NCBI GenBank assembly: GCA_019918135.1
Contig: WBZZ01003641.1
Coordinates: 83,501 to 147,500 of the forward strand
DNA: 64,000 nt
Source of the DNA: Paulinella micropora
Taxonomy: Eukaryota; Cercozoa; Imbricatea; Euglyphida; Paulinellidae
Reading direction: 5' to 3'
Below, piece by piece: positions 52,896-63,713 of this stretch (positions within the stretch are counted from its first letter, which is position 1; every line of letters begins with the position of its first letter). The translations under genes and the position numbers were made by a program. The notes beneath the pieces were generated by a model. The model saw only the letters and a program-made list of their open reading frames with translations. It did no database searches and was not told the origin of the DNA.

Positions 52896-53684
52896 CGACA
52901 AGACGCCTTCACGGCCCCTCTCTGGACCGACGGCGTCCCCTCCGTCTCCGCAAGATCAACAGAATCGATCCTCCGCCAATGCCTCGCCGTCCTCGCAGAC
53001 GCCGAGCAGTCAAAGTTGAAGATCTATATCCCAGAAGAGCTGCGCCGTCCTTTAATCAACTGCGCCCACTTGATGCAAAACCACGCCAAAGCGCCGACGC
53101 TCGTCCCCTTCATCAAGAAGCGCTACATTTGGTTCCGCGTCGACGGCACGGATATCATGCACGCTGACGTCCTCGCCGCCCTCCGCCATTGCCACTTTTG
53201 CCGACTGTTCCACGCCCGCCTTACCCTCAACCACGGCCGCTACTCTTCGCTGAAGTGGAGCAGTCAAAGCCAAGGCCAGGGCATCGATCATATGCATGTC
53301 TGCGTCCCGCGGCCGGGCGCTGTTTTCCAGTACATCCTGACAATCATCGATCTTTTCTCAGGATTCCTTCAATTCGTCCCCTGCATCTCCACTTCCCCCA
53401 AGGAGACCGTTGAGATCATCCTCAACCGATGGGCATACATCTTTGGTTTTCCGGAGTCTATCTTCTCCGACTACCACAGCTCGTTTATAGGTACCCTAGC
53501 CAAGCGCTTCTGCAGTGAGGCCGGCCTCGACTGGCTGACCACCGCACCCTACTCGCACCATCAGCTCGGCTTCGTGGAATGCAGTCACAAGGCGATCCGC
53601 ATGGCGATCCAATCCCTGCCCAAGGCAGATAAATCGAACTGGCCTAGCATCATCCCGTCCCTCTCCTTCGCCCAGAACACCTAA
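52896..53684 (+). pseudogene. Ty3/gypsy-type integrase, core domain
   Basis: The open frame starts after a TAA and includes DAEQSKLKIYIPEELR. A zinc-binding region follows, with His residues (CAHLMQNHAK) and CHFCR. The DDE core then follows: D in GIDHMHV, the strand YILTIIDLFSGFLQFV, D in FSDYHSSFIG, and E in LGFVECSHK. The three catalytic acids are present. The frame ends at TAA 53682-53684 within AQNT, where the family normally continues. A +1 shift leads into the next frame, so the pol gene is broken. Confidence 0.8.
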
Positions 53685-53686
53685 TA

Positions 53687-54648
53687 ATGTGTCAACGGCT
53701 ACAGGTACAACCGCCTTTGAGGGCATTGCTAGCGCGCAGACCCCAGTGCGCACTGGACTTTTCGATTTCTCAGATATTGTCACCGCCCGCGCCTCCGCCT
53801 CAAGCGCCGCTCTCGACGCTTCCCCTACACTGTCGCTTCAGTCTTCGGAGCAGATCGAATTGCTACGCCGCGCCCGCACCGTCACGCCATACATCAGCGC
53901 GTACACGGACATCTCCCGCACCCGATCCGTCGCTCAGAAGAACAAGGGCCGCCGCAAGGCTGTCAAGGAGTGGAGGGTTGGCGACACCGTCACCGTCTAC
54001 CGCCCTAAGCCCTCGAAGCAAGGCGTCCCCGCCTCGTCCGTCCTTCAATTCGACTGCCCCTACACGATCTTGGAGCAGGTCAACTCCAACTGCTGCAAGC
54101 TTCGCCACCTCAAGACCAACAAGGTATTGAAGCGGATCGACCGCTCACACCTCTCCCTGTACATTGCTCCCACCGATGGCGTCGCCCCGCTCAACTCGGT
54201 CGCAGTGGACAGCTACGATGACGACACCGTCAACTACACGACTGGTGAAGTCGGTGCATTCATCGACCGGCGCAACCAGGTTAAACTTGGCATCGTTTTA
54301 GACGAGGACCCGGAGAAGTTCGACGAGGAAGACGACCTCGTCGTTTGCCAACTTGGTACGACCTCGGACACCAACCCTCTCTTCCGTCCCATCTACGAAG
54401 ACACGGAGGGCAAAACCACCATCCAGAGCTGGAACAAACCCCTAGCTTCCTGGAAGCCCCTCCTCTTCGACACCATCAACGATCAAGTCGTTCATCGCCA
54501 CATCGAGTGGCGTCCCTTCAGGAACAACAAGGACAAAGGCCGGCTCCCCGCCAATGTTCTTAAGCGTCTTCGAGGTACCCTCATCACCGGCGAAACCTTC
54601 CCGCTGCACGTCTTCCAGAAAGGCAAGAAAGCAAAGTCCAAGGAATAG
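53687..54648 (+). pseudogene. Ty3/gypsy-type pol C-terminus (integrase tail)
   Basis: Continues the integrase in another frame with TGTTAFEGI, as in the stretch after the DDE core. Then come EWRVGDTVTVYRPKP and the block CPYTILEQVNSNCCKLRHL, the usual GD.V and GPY-like integrase C-terminal fold. The last 180 residues (DRRNQVKLGIVLDEDPEKF and FQKGKKAKSKE) are an extension I do not recognise. The frame is otherwise open for 319 codons, so this is a fairly young break. Confidence 0.75.
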
Positions 54649-56543
54649 CCGCCCCCATCACTCTCAAGTGGGTTTTACTCATCGTACCGGCTTCACCTGC
54701 CACCGCCCAGCGCTTTCCCACTTGTCAATGACCCGTCATCGTCCCTAGAGAATTACGCCATGACCTGCGTATCCCTGTAAGTCCTTGATCGCCTTTTGTG
54801 CCTGCAGGTCAACGATCATTCTCATCGAACCTGAAAACCTCAGTGACTATATCGGCACGGCATATTTGGTGCTTAATTGGTTCATCTCGGCTGTGTGATA
54901 CCCGGCCACCGAATTTTCTACAGCTCGACATCGCCCCTGATATCACCGCTCGCTACTGCGCCTCAATTGTCCCAGTCCCGCTGCGAATCATGGATATCCG
55001 GCCCCGGCTGATCATGATCAGCATCGCGCAATCATCGACGCATCATTCTTTAGTTCTCCCATGGTTTAAGAGACTCATCCGCCTCTCTTTTTCCTTTGAA
55101 TTTTTTTTTTGCAGGACATCATACTTCGTTCGTTAATCACTCATTCTGGACTTAACTCAACTTAACAGTTAGGTCTGGGGGGGGGGAAAGCTATCAGACT
55201 GAGCACCTTAACGGCCGGCCAAAACCTTTACCGTTGACAATTCACTCTTTTTGACCAGTTCATTAGATTCTCCTCTGCACGCTGTTTCGACTTCACTAAC
55301 TAGTTTTCGATTTCGTTCAGAAATGATGTCAAACGATCAATTCAGAGTTCTTTTTAGAAGAGATCAACTATTGCCTTTTTCCCACTATATTACCTTTTCC
55401 CCCGATTTCCCGTGCAACACGCACGTTGCGGTACATTTGTGGACAAGGGTAACAAGAGTGAACGGAAAAACAATGTTTGAATGCTTTTTACATCCGTCCC
55501 AGTCATTTTTTTTTCTCGCCTAGCATTCCCAAATCAGTTTGGTGAAGTTTCGAGTTCACCAACCCGACACTATCCGTTTGATGACTGTTAACTTGAAGCA
55601 AAAGCTTTGACAACTGGAGACTCACAATCTAAGATTTACACTAGATCGTAGTTGTATTCAAGTCTGCAACGAGTAAGAAATTACGTAAATAAACGAAGTG
55701 ACCGCTCTGCTATTTACTGGTATTTCACCTGCTAGCCATAGTGTTCTTAATAAGAGTTCGTTGTATCTGCCTACCTGAAGAGTTGTATACAAACTCACAT
55801 TTCTCCACTAACTACTACGATCGGGGACATTCAAGTTAACACACAAACCGTAGGCTCTATAAATTTTTTTCTTTTTTATATAAAGTTCTATCTTATTAAA
55901 AAGTTCTATGAATGATCTTATAAAAAGGTTCTATCTTATACTATCAAAAACATAAACTTTTTTATACGCATAACTTTTTTTCAATGGACAATTTTATTAA
56001 TAATAGTATTTAGTCATACAGGCCCACCCCAAGGACAATTACCTATTTTACCTATATCACTCTAAGTGTAACGGTGAATTCAAAGCTTTGGCGGTTTGGG
56101 GGTTGTGGCGCTAGGTGACGTGTCAGTATTATTCAAAAGCTCTAAGTAAAAGTAAAGTAGAACCCTCTTGTCCAGTGGGTTATGAGCCAGTGGCAGCGCT
56201 TAACTCTGGCACTGCGGCAAGCAAGGAAGGAAGAAGACCATCGCCGACCTAGGAGGCCGGCGACTGTCAAAAGGGTTGGTGCCACTCCAAAATTGGCACA
56301 TAAAAAGGGAAGCTTTCGCAACCCTGTGGCTCAGTTTTGAACGCATTGTACCTGTCCGGGCCCCGGGCCGCTTTTGGTTAGATGAGTCACCGGCGTCGTG
56401 GCAAAGCGACAAGAACATCCAGCACATCAGACACTGCCAACTGGTCTGCTCAAAGAAAAACAGCAAGTAAGACCTCATGAGTTTCAGTACTCTAAGAGGC
56501 ACGGGAAAAACAGGACAAAAATAAATGACTGGAAAAGGACAGT
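54649..56543 (+). other. Non-coding flank, possible LTR remains
   Basis: A purine run GGGGGGGGGAAAG at about 55177-55190 could be a polypurine tract of the gypsy-type element, but I could not pair two LTRs. The rest is AT-rich (55600-56030) with short TTCTATCTTAT-type repeats at 55880-55940. A GC-richer piece at 56170-56400 shows no clear protein. Confidence 0.35.
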
Positions 56544-58310
56544 ATGATGGGAAAACCCAATTCAAAACGTTTCAGAGGGGCATTAGGTGCCAAGGGACTC
56601 AAGGGGGCACTCAAGACCCTAGAAGAACACCTTAGGTTAGTCCATGAGAATAATGTAAGTGTTCTACATAGCAAAGGAAAGAAAGTCCCCAACTACATGT
56701 GGAGGTGGGGAGAGAGAGCAGGAAAGCAATCAGCAAGAGGGAGAGGAAAGATAGGGTTGAGAGAGGAGGAAGAGGAAGCGGAGTTAGATTCAGAGTCAGG
56801 GTCAGACAAGGAAAACCTTACCTCTTATTTTACTACTACGGAGACAGAAAGGCAGCCTACTTTAGGGGGAGATAGTGGTAAGAGTGAGCAAAAGGGAGGA
56901 GAAGAGCAGGTGGAGGAGAGGGGGAGACTGAGTACTCAGCTTTCACCTACTTATTCCACACCAGCAACGGCAACAATCAAGACGAAGAGCAAGGAGCAAG
57001 TAGAGGAAAAAGAGAAGGAAGAAAGAATGATAGTAGCACATGAGGAGAGTTTGGAGCATGAGATGAAAAGGCAGAGAGAGGAAGCTTTTTCGTTTGTGTT
57101 TGACAAGCTAGTAGGTAAAACCAAGAGGAGTGTGGCGAATTTGGTGAGAGACACCTCACCAGACTTTGGTCAGAACTTGCACATTGTGTGGGCAAGACTA
57201 ACCAAAAGGTTTGGTAAGGTGAGTGAGGAGGATGTACAAGACAAAATAAATGCGATGAATGCATGGACGTTTGATGAGGGGTGTGATTATGGCATTGCTC
57301 CGCAGTTTGATGCGTTTGTTGCGTTAGATGAAGAGCTAAAGGCAATAGGCCATACAACACCCAAAAGAACAAACAATGGAAACAATAATCACCAATACCT
57401 TACAAAACCCTGAGTATGCGACAGAGGGGGTGAGAAAGGATTGGGGAAGGTGGATGAGCACGCTGAAGATGAATAAGAAGCAGCATGCATGGTCTTTTGA
57501 GGAATGGTGGGAGTAGTTGGAAGAAAAAGCGTTGGAAATAGACAGAAACAAAGAAAGAGAGAAGAAGATGAAGAAAGAAAAAGCACACGCAGGAAAAGAT
57601 GCCAACAAAAGAGAGGAAGGGCAGAGAGGCGTTTGTTTTTCGTTTCACAAAGAGAGTGGATGCAAGTGGGGGGATGAGTGTCGTTTTGCTCATACAGAGG
57701 GGTCAGTCACTATGCGTAATGTGCCTGGGGTGTGCTACGTGTTTGAACAGTCAGGCAGCTGTGATAGATCTAAATGTAGGTATAAACACACCACCACTAA
57801 CAAAAAAGGGGGAGGGAAAGGAACAGGAACGAGAAAGAAGACTTCGAAGAAAGGAGACATGAAATGTTTCAATTGTAACATGGAGGGGCATGTGTTCTCC
57901 GCATGTGAGAAGGAATGCAGGATGTGTGGGGGTGAGCACAGACTACATGAATATGCAGAGATGAAGACGGCGAGAGAAGAGCCAGGTGAGAAGGAAGAAC
58001 CGAGAGAGAAGGAAAAGAGAGCAAAAGGGGAACATGGAAAGTTAGGAAGGGGGAGTGAGTCAGACACTTCTGACACAGATGAAAAAGGGCTCGAATTCAC
58101 GGGGCCAAGAGGTGTGGCGAAATTTTTCCGAGAGAGAGAGCAGGCATGGTCAAGGAGAAGGCCCACATGGGTAAAGTGAAGGTAGTACAAGAGAGAGTAA
58201 TCTATCGTCAATTTAAGGGGCGAGTGTCAGGTGAGCAGCAATGTTTTGTATGCACTCATGACATGGAGAGTGAGAATTTGTTGTTGCGAGAGGCAGCTCA
58301 TGGTCTGTTG
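56544..58310 (+). pseudogene. gag-like gene with two CCCH fingers and a CCHC knuckle, broken
   Basis: The 56544-57413 frame begins MMGKPNSKRFRGALG, has a Glu/Lys-rich middle and a folded-looking part (SFVFDKLVGKTKRSVANLV). A frameshift near 57370 leads into LQNPEYATEGVRKDW, and an in-frame TAG follows at 57514-57516. The same frame continues at 57517-58179 with CFSFHKESGCKWGDECRFAH (CX8CX5CX3H) and CYVFEQSGSCDRSKCRYKH (CX8CX4CX3H). Next is CFNCNMEGHVFSAC (CX2CX4HX4C), then CRMCGGEHRLH. A last frame to about 58310 has CFVCTHDMESENLLLREAAH. Zinc motifs plus charged composition fit a retroelement gag, probably of an LTR element. Homology is cut at about 58310 by the helicase fragment. Confidence 0.65.
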
Positions 58311-59697
58311 AGTTATTCTCTTTGTCTGGCATCCAGGGCGCCCTGTCCTTCACCGGTGGTAGCTGGCTGACATCACCGACCACGATCAGCCTCAGGCCCG
58401 CAAAATCCTGTTGTCGCCCAGGAAAGATTTCCTGCAGCCGTTCGTTCAGCCAGAACCAGCCACGCTTGCCCAAAAAGCCGATCTCGTCAATGATAAGCCA
58501 TTTTTTTTTCGTTCCTTTCCACTCGTCTTGAAACCTTGATAATATTCTTGTACCACCGGGCTCCTGTCTCAGCATTTGAGCATTCTCGAGGTTCGTTGGT
58601 AGTTTGACACAGGAATGTAGTGTCCTTGCACCGATGGAGGCGGCCGCCTTCCCAGTCGTGGCTGCGAGCACGTATTTTTGATGTGCGTTTTATAGCATTT
58701 GCAAAATGCGGTTGATCAACCAGGATTTCCCAGTGCCCCCACTTCCGGTCACGAACAAACAGAACGGGTCAACCCCCCATCGATACCTTTTGCCCTTTCC
58801 TGGATCAGACTCGGTCGCTCGTTGCTGCGCATGCTCCAGTTCAGATATTCTCTCTATCTCTTGCTGCACGTGCTGCAGTGCTATTTGCTGTTCCGCGTTC
58901 GCACCGCTCCGGTAATCAGAGGGAAGTTCCCCGCGACTCACAGGTTCTTCATCCTGATCAATGGCCCATCTGTCAATGTTTCCCATTTGGCTCTAGGTCA
59001 TCAAACATTTCTTGATAGTAGGCTTCATCAAAGTCCCGCTCGAGAGGTGGGCCTGGGTCTTCGACTTCTGCTTCCTCGCCGCCTTCCCAGCCCATGTCGG
59101 CATCTGTTAACTTCCTGGGCACTTGACTCAAAGCCCGTTGCGCTTTGCTCTGAAATCTGGAGCGTTTCCTGGTGTAGCCATGGTCGTCGATCTCCCCTTC
59201 CTTCATCTTCTCTTCCGCTCCACCGGTGTCCATTTCGTTATTCAAAATCACTATCTGAACCAGACTCCTCTTCTTCCTTGTCACGGGCTTGCCTCTCTGA
59301 CTGCTGATTGAAATGCGCCCGGGCTTCTGCAACCGCTGTCCTGATCCAGTGCGCCTTGAAGTGTTAATTCTCTGGACGCGCGAGGAGCTCTTGATAACGC
59401 ACACACAACTCATCGCGGGACGTGTTTTCGTTCCAAGGACACGCACCATGCCAAGGAACCCTGGCGCAAAGCTGCTGATAACAATATTCCGGATGCCGTG
59501 CATCTCCTTCCCAACTTTTGAGCTGGGGACAGAGCACAACGGTCGCAAATTTATCATTCGGACGTCGCACCCACCATTTTTTTTCCCGGCAGAACCTGGC
59601 ATAAAAATCAACCAAGCTGTATCTCCATACTTCTTCGCCTCCTAGATACTGATTTCTCGCCCCATAAAGGTCTATCAGGTCCATCCCAAGGTGTCGA
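58310..59697 (-). pseudogene. PIF1-type (Helitron-like) helicase, broken
   Basis: Read from 59697 leftwards. An upstream region has WVRRPNDKFATVVLCPQL, an acidic linker, and FDEAYYQEMFDDLEP. The Walker A motif is GSGGTGKSWL. The next motif is TTGKAAASIGARTLHSCVKL, then Walker B WLIIDEIGFLG, then GDVSQLPPV. Motifs IV-VI are missing because the homology ends near 58310. There are in-frame stops at about 59361 and 58690, and frameshifts near 59250 and 58980. PIF1 helicases of this layout form the C-terminal part of Helitron proteins, but no Rep/HUH domain is visible, so Helitron origin is an inference. The 59364-59744 frame takes its first residues from the LTR of the neighbouring element. Confidence 0.75.
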
Positions 59698-60680
59698 TGA
59701 TTAGGTATAAACCGGTCACTCACGGACCTAACCCTACCTTTCACTTGCGGTTTGCCGGGAGACTTCGTTAAAAGCCAGGCTGCTCACAGCCACTTTAATC
59801 CGAAGACATAAACGCAGAACTGAACTGCAAGAGAGCTAACTAATCTAAGTGCGTGACTAGCAGTAACTGACGCTCAATAATATGGTCCGGTGCACAATAG
59901 TAAAAATGTAACGTGCACAATTGACTTGGATTACCCATTACTGTTACTCCTCATTATGACTTAGTAAAATGTTACCGCGCATAGAAATCAATCATAATTA
60001 CGACTCAAATAGAATCTCGATGTTGCCTGTCCAACGCTCCCCCTTAATTCAATGTCAATTGTATTAGTGGATAACTTCGTAAATCGTGTCTGACTGAGTA
60101 ATTATAACGTCAAATAAAAGCTATACATACGCGACTCAAAACGTAAAGAGTCATAAATTACGAATCCACACGAATCCTCGATTCCTCGCCACGAAAGAAT
60201 CTCGATCCAATGGGTCGATTAAATTGAAGTAAAAAGACTCGTTTGTAAATGACAAACTCGTACTTGCAAAATGAAAGCAATAATTACGTAAATAGCAAAC
60301 TTGAAGTTGCTTTTCGCGCGTAAATCACATAAAAACTGATTACTCGATTAGCACTCTGATAACTAATGACAATATGGCGGCGGTCCGTGCCCAACGTGAT
60401 GATGCAGTCGCAAGTCGTTGCAGTTGTGGTCAAAACTTCATCCATGTTCGACTCCTCCATTTCGTCCAACTTCTGCTATCCCGCTCTTGTCGTCCACGAT
60501 CGATGGTGACTGATCGTCACGCGCCTCGTCAAACGCTCGAATTTAAGTCCACGGGATCATCTATCTCGCCTCAAACGAACACATATATAGAGACATCGCC
60601 TGCAAAGAAAAGACTCACACTCACACAAAAGAACATCATGAGTGAACTCAGCGGAAATTTGCGGATTTTCCGTTAAAAAG
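59698..60680 (-). mobile_element. Left LTR (3' LTR) of the copia-type element
   Basis: Starts TGATTAGG at 59698, and bases 59698-60035 match 63384-63713 with few differences. On the minus strand this end reads CCTAATCA, a normal TG...CA border. The right limit near 60680 is inferred from the end of the RNase H frame at 60683. Nothing coding is seen inside. Confidence 0.65.
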
Positions 60681-60682
60681 GT

Positions 60683-60871
60683 TTATGGTTTAAGAGTGAT
60701 AATGAATTTACTAACAAAGTAGTCAAATTGGTCCTTAGGTACATGTTTAGTTAATACATCTGCTATCTGTTTCTTAGTTCCTACTTTTACAAACCTTACT
60801 TCTTTATCACGTTGTGCGTGATGCATGAAATGTATTTCAAGTGGTAGATGTTTAGTGCGTGACCCTGACAT
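60683..60871 (-). pseudogene. Ty1/copia RNase H C-terminus
   Basis: Contains SRTKHLPLEIHFMHHAQRDK and then VKVGTKKQIADVLTKHVPKD. This is the classic copia RNase H ending (SRTKHIDI.YHFIR ... T..QIAD.LTK). Only about 62 residues remain, placed directly next to gag-side sequence, which shows the internal deletion of pol. Confidence 0.85.
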
Positions 60872-60885
60872 TCCTCTCTCTGCCG

Positions 60886-61913
60886 CTAAAATAGTTGTGC
60901 GTTGTCCTCAAATAATTCTAATGGGCTTTTCTGTGCTACTCCTGATTCCTCCGCTATATGTCTAACTGCTAACCCTTCACGAATATATTCTACAGCTCTT
61001 TTCCCCTGTCGCACAGACACTGTTCTTGTTGCTTCTATCTCTGCCTTAACCTTCCCGGCCCGCGCTTGAAAATCTGGCATATCAGCACAGTCAGCCATTA
61101 ATTTTTCTTCTCGCGGGTTTTCCGGTTTGATGACTGACTCGGACTTTTGAGCGGGAATTACCTTGTCCTTTTGTCTGGGTATTGCAGAGTCTTTTTGCGA
61201 AAGTTGCTGTGCTCTCGCCCCCTTGCTCTCCCTCTCTCTCTTCAATCTTTTCATCATCTCTTCACTTGGGTACTCATTGGTGGGGGTGGGCGGCATGAGG
61301 GGTTGTTCCAGATCAACATCTGGGAATTGTGGGTCCTGCTTGTAGTGATAACCACACAGACTAGCATACTGCAACCTCTTGCTCATACTGCCTGCCTTAC
61401 CTATGCTCCCACTTTCTCCATATTTCACACCACACCGCTTCCCCTTTGAGTTCTTCCCTACACATTGGATTGTGTTTCGTTTGGGATTGGGTGTCTGTTT
61501 GGTGGGGGTGCTTGTTTGTGGTGTCTTGTGTTTGTTTGTCTCTTTCGTTTGAAGGAGAGATTGCGGTGTCGGTTTCGGTTTCGTCGGTTTCTCTTTTTTA
61601 GAGGGTTGCGAGGAAGTTTCTCGCACGAGACTCTCGTGCTGTGGAGGGGGTCGGTTGGGAGGGGTTGTTGACGAAGGGTTGAGGCGTTGATCATGAGTGA
61701 GAGTGGATGGTGAGGGGTTGGATGGGGGAATGCATCCAAGCGAGTAGCGAGTCTGGGAGCTGCTCGACATTCTAACCCCCCCCCCCCCTCACGGACTCTT
61801 TCGGGTTGTTCAGTGTCGTTCTCTTTTTGCTCCCCTGTTTCACTATCCTTCCCTTCCGTTTCCTCTCCTCTTTTGGCTGTGTTGCCCTCTTCTTGTTCTT
61901 CCTCTGCCTCCAT
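60886..61913 (-). pseudogene. Copia-type element ORF with Cys/His motif, frameshifted
   Basis: Two overlapping minus-strand frames (61913-61458 and 61770-60886) share the coding sense. The second begins MSSSSQTRYSLGCIPPSN. It has a Pro/Thr-rich stretch, then CVGKNSKGKRCGVKYGES and LCGYHYKQDPQFPD, a C-X8-C...C-X2-H pattern typical of small zinc folds that start C...T..G..C. A charged C-terminal half follows (MMKRLKRERESKGARAQQL). The motif's role in the element is not known to me. Confidence 0.5.
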
Positions 61914-61918
61914 GACAA

Positions 61919-62629
61919 TCAGTTCATAATCCTCCTCCTCTGAACTGTCGTCTTGTTCTGTGTTGTTGTTTTCCCCCTCTCCTCCTTCGTTTTCCTCACC
62001 CTTTCACCTCTTATCAGAGTCACCCCTTTATCCTTTTTCTTACGAAACTTACTACCTTTGCTTTGGGTTTCTCTCTTGGGAGGGGCGGTGTTGTGGGGTT
62101 TACGGGTGCGACGAGAGCTTTTAGACTTAGCAAGCTTACGGTAAAAGCGTTTAGTGTGTCCAGTCTCGCTGCAGTTATAACAAACTGCAGTGAGCCACCA
62201 TTCCTGCGGTTCTGTCACTACCCCATCATGCTTGCCCCCGTACTCACCCTTTTGTTTGTACTTACTCTTCCCACTCTTCCTTCCCTCCTCTTCTTCCTCT
62301 CCTGCTAGCAATAAAGCTGCTCCTTCTCCATCTGGTTTACCACTACTCTTCCCTTTCTCATACTTCTTCTGTCTGTTGGTTGCCTCCCAAAGCACGTAAA
62401 CCTCTCTAGCTGCCTCAACTATGTCGTTGTACTTGGGTCGTATGGCTGGTACCATGCGATAGTGATCAGCAAAGTATTTAGCACCATAGGCAGGGTGCGT
62501 ACTCAGCTTCTCTAGCAATCGGTTTGTTGATTCGTCTTCTTCGAACTTCTCTCCTCTTAGCTTTTCAAGCCACTCTTTCTTCAATAGGTACCTGGTGAGC
62601 CAGGCGTCTACGTCTTCGTTCTTTCTAGG

Positions 62630-62670
<41 letters not shown>

Positions 62671-63367
62671 CTTCTTTTCCTCCAAATATCTTGCTGCTCC
62701 GGAAATTTGTCCGTATTTTTTCTTGACAATGCCGACTTTATCGAACGGATCTTGAGCATTACGGCTTCTGAGATATGCGACAACCTTATAGTTAGAGAAT
62801 GCAGTGGTGATGAGTAGCTGAAATAATTTACATCGCTGCAAATATTTTTGCTCCCTCTTGTATGCTCTCTTTCGTCACACTGTGTATGCTTTTCACTGCT
62901 CTCGTTTGTGCTAGTCTCGCTCTTCTCTTCGCTTTTTCCTTCCAGGCTACCTTCTGCTCATTATTCTATTTCGCATAATCTTTCGGCTTCTCTAGTGTTT
63001 TCTTCTTTGGGTCTTGTCGTCTTGTGCGAGATGGTGTTGATGAGGATGATGCGTCTCCTGACTGTGCTTTGTCTTCTTCCTCACTCTCTTCACTCACATC
63101 TGGTGAACCTTCTTCAGTCGGTTCTCTTGGTTCATCTGCCTCCTCTGCTGCTCTCATACAACTTAAATCCCATCCGTATTTCTTCTTAGCAGCTACCTCA
63201 TCGAGAAATGTGTCTTTAACCATGTCCCCGAGAATTGTACTAATACCGTAAGCATATTCCTCTAGCTGATAGTAAAATCCTTGAAGATGTTCTGTGACCG
63301 TCATAGACGGGTGCGTGAGATAAGAACTGTTTCCAGTTCGTGTATTGCTGTGATGAACCACTATCAC
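61919..63367 (-). pseudogene. Copia-type gag, broken into several frames
   Basis: Minus strand. Frames at 63367-62966 (EHLQGFYYQLEEYAYGIST), 62841-62608 (FSNYKVVAYLRSRNAQDPF) and 62584-61919 (KLSTHPAYGAKYFADHYRM) line up as one gag. The last has CYNCSETGHTKRFY, a zinc knuckle whose fourth ligand is Tyr instead of Cys. A (TC)n run at 62631-62668 separates two of the pieces. The first ATG lies 17-20 bases inside the LTR border, so the usual leader is very short or missing. Confidence 0.6.
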
Positions 63368-63383
63368 AACTGCTCATGACAGA

Positions 63384-63713
63384 TGATTAGGTATAAACCG
63401 GTCACACACGGACCTTACCCTACCTTTCACTTGCGGTTTGCCGGGAGACTTCGTTAAAAGCCAGGTTGCTCACAGCCACTTTAATCCGAAGACATAAACG
63501 CAGAACTGAACTGCAAGAGAGCTAACTAATCTAAAGCAGTAACTTACGCTCAATAATATGGTCCGGTGCACAATAGTAAAAATGTAACGTGCACAATTGA
63601 CTTGGATTACCCATTACTGTTACTCCTCATTATGACTTAGTAAATGTTACCGCGCATAGAAATCAATCATAATTACGACTCAAATAGTAACTCGATGTTG
63701 CCTGTCCAACTGG
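63384..63713 (-). mobile_element. Right LTR (5' LTR) of the copia-type element, truncated
   Basis: Direct copy of 59698-60035 with small indels (for example CTAAAGCAG against CTAAGTGCGTGACTAGCAG). The match stops after GCCTGTCCAAC at 63713. Confidence 0.75.

Larger units (their letters stand above)
59698..63713 (-). mobile_element. Degenerate Ty1/copia-type LTR retrotransposon
   Basis: The two direct repeats (59698-60035 and 63384-63713) flank minus-strand gag-like frames and a copia RNase H tail. The whole protease-integrase-RT part is missing. The right LTR matches only 330 bases and then changes sequence at 63713, so it is truncated. The left LTR cuts the PIF1 helicase remnant, so this element is the younger insertion there. 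Confidence 0.65.
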
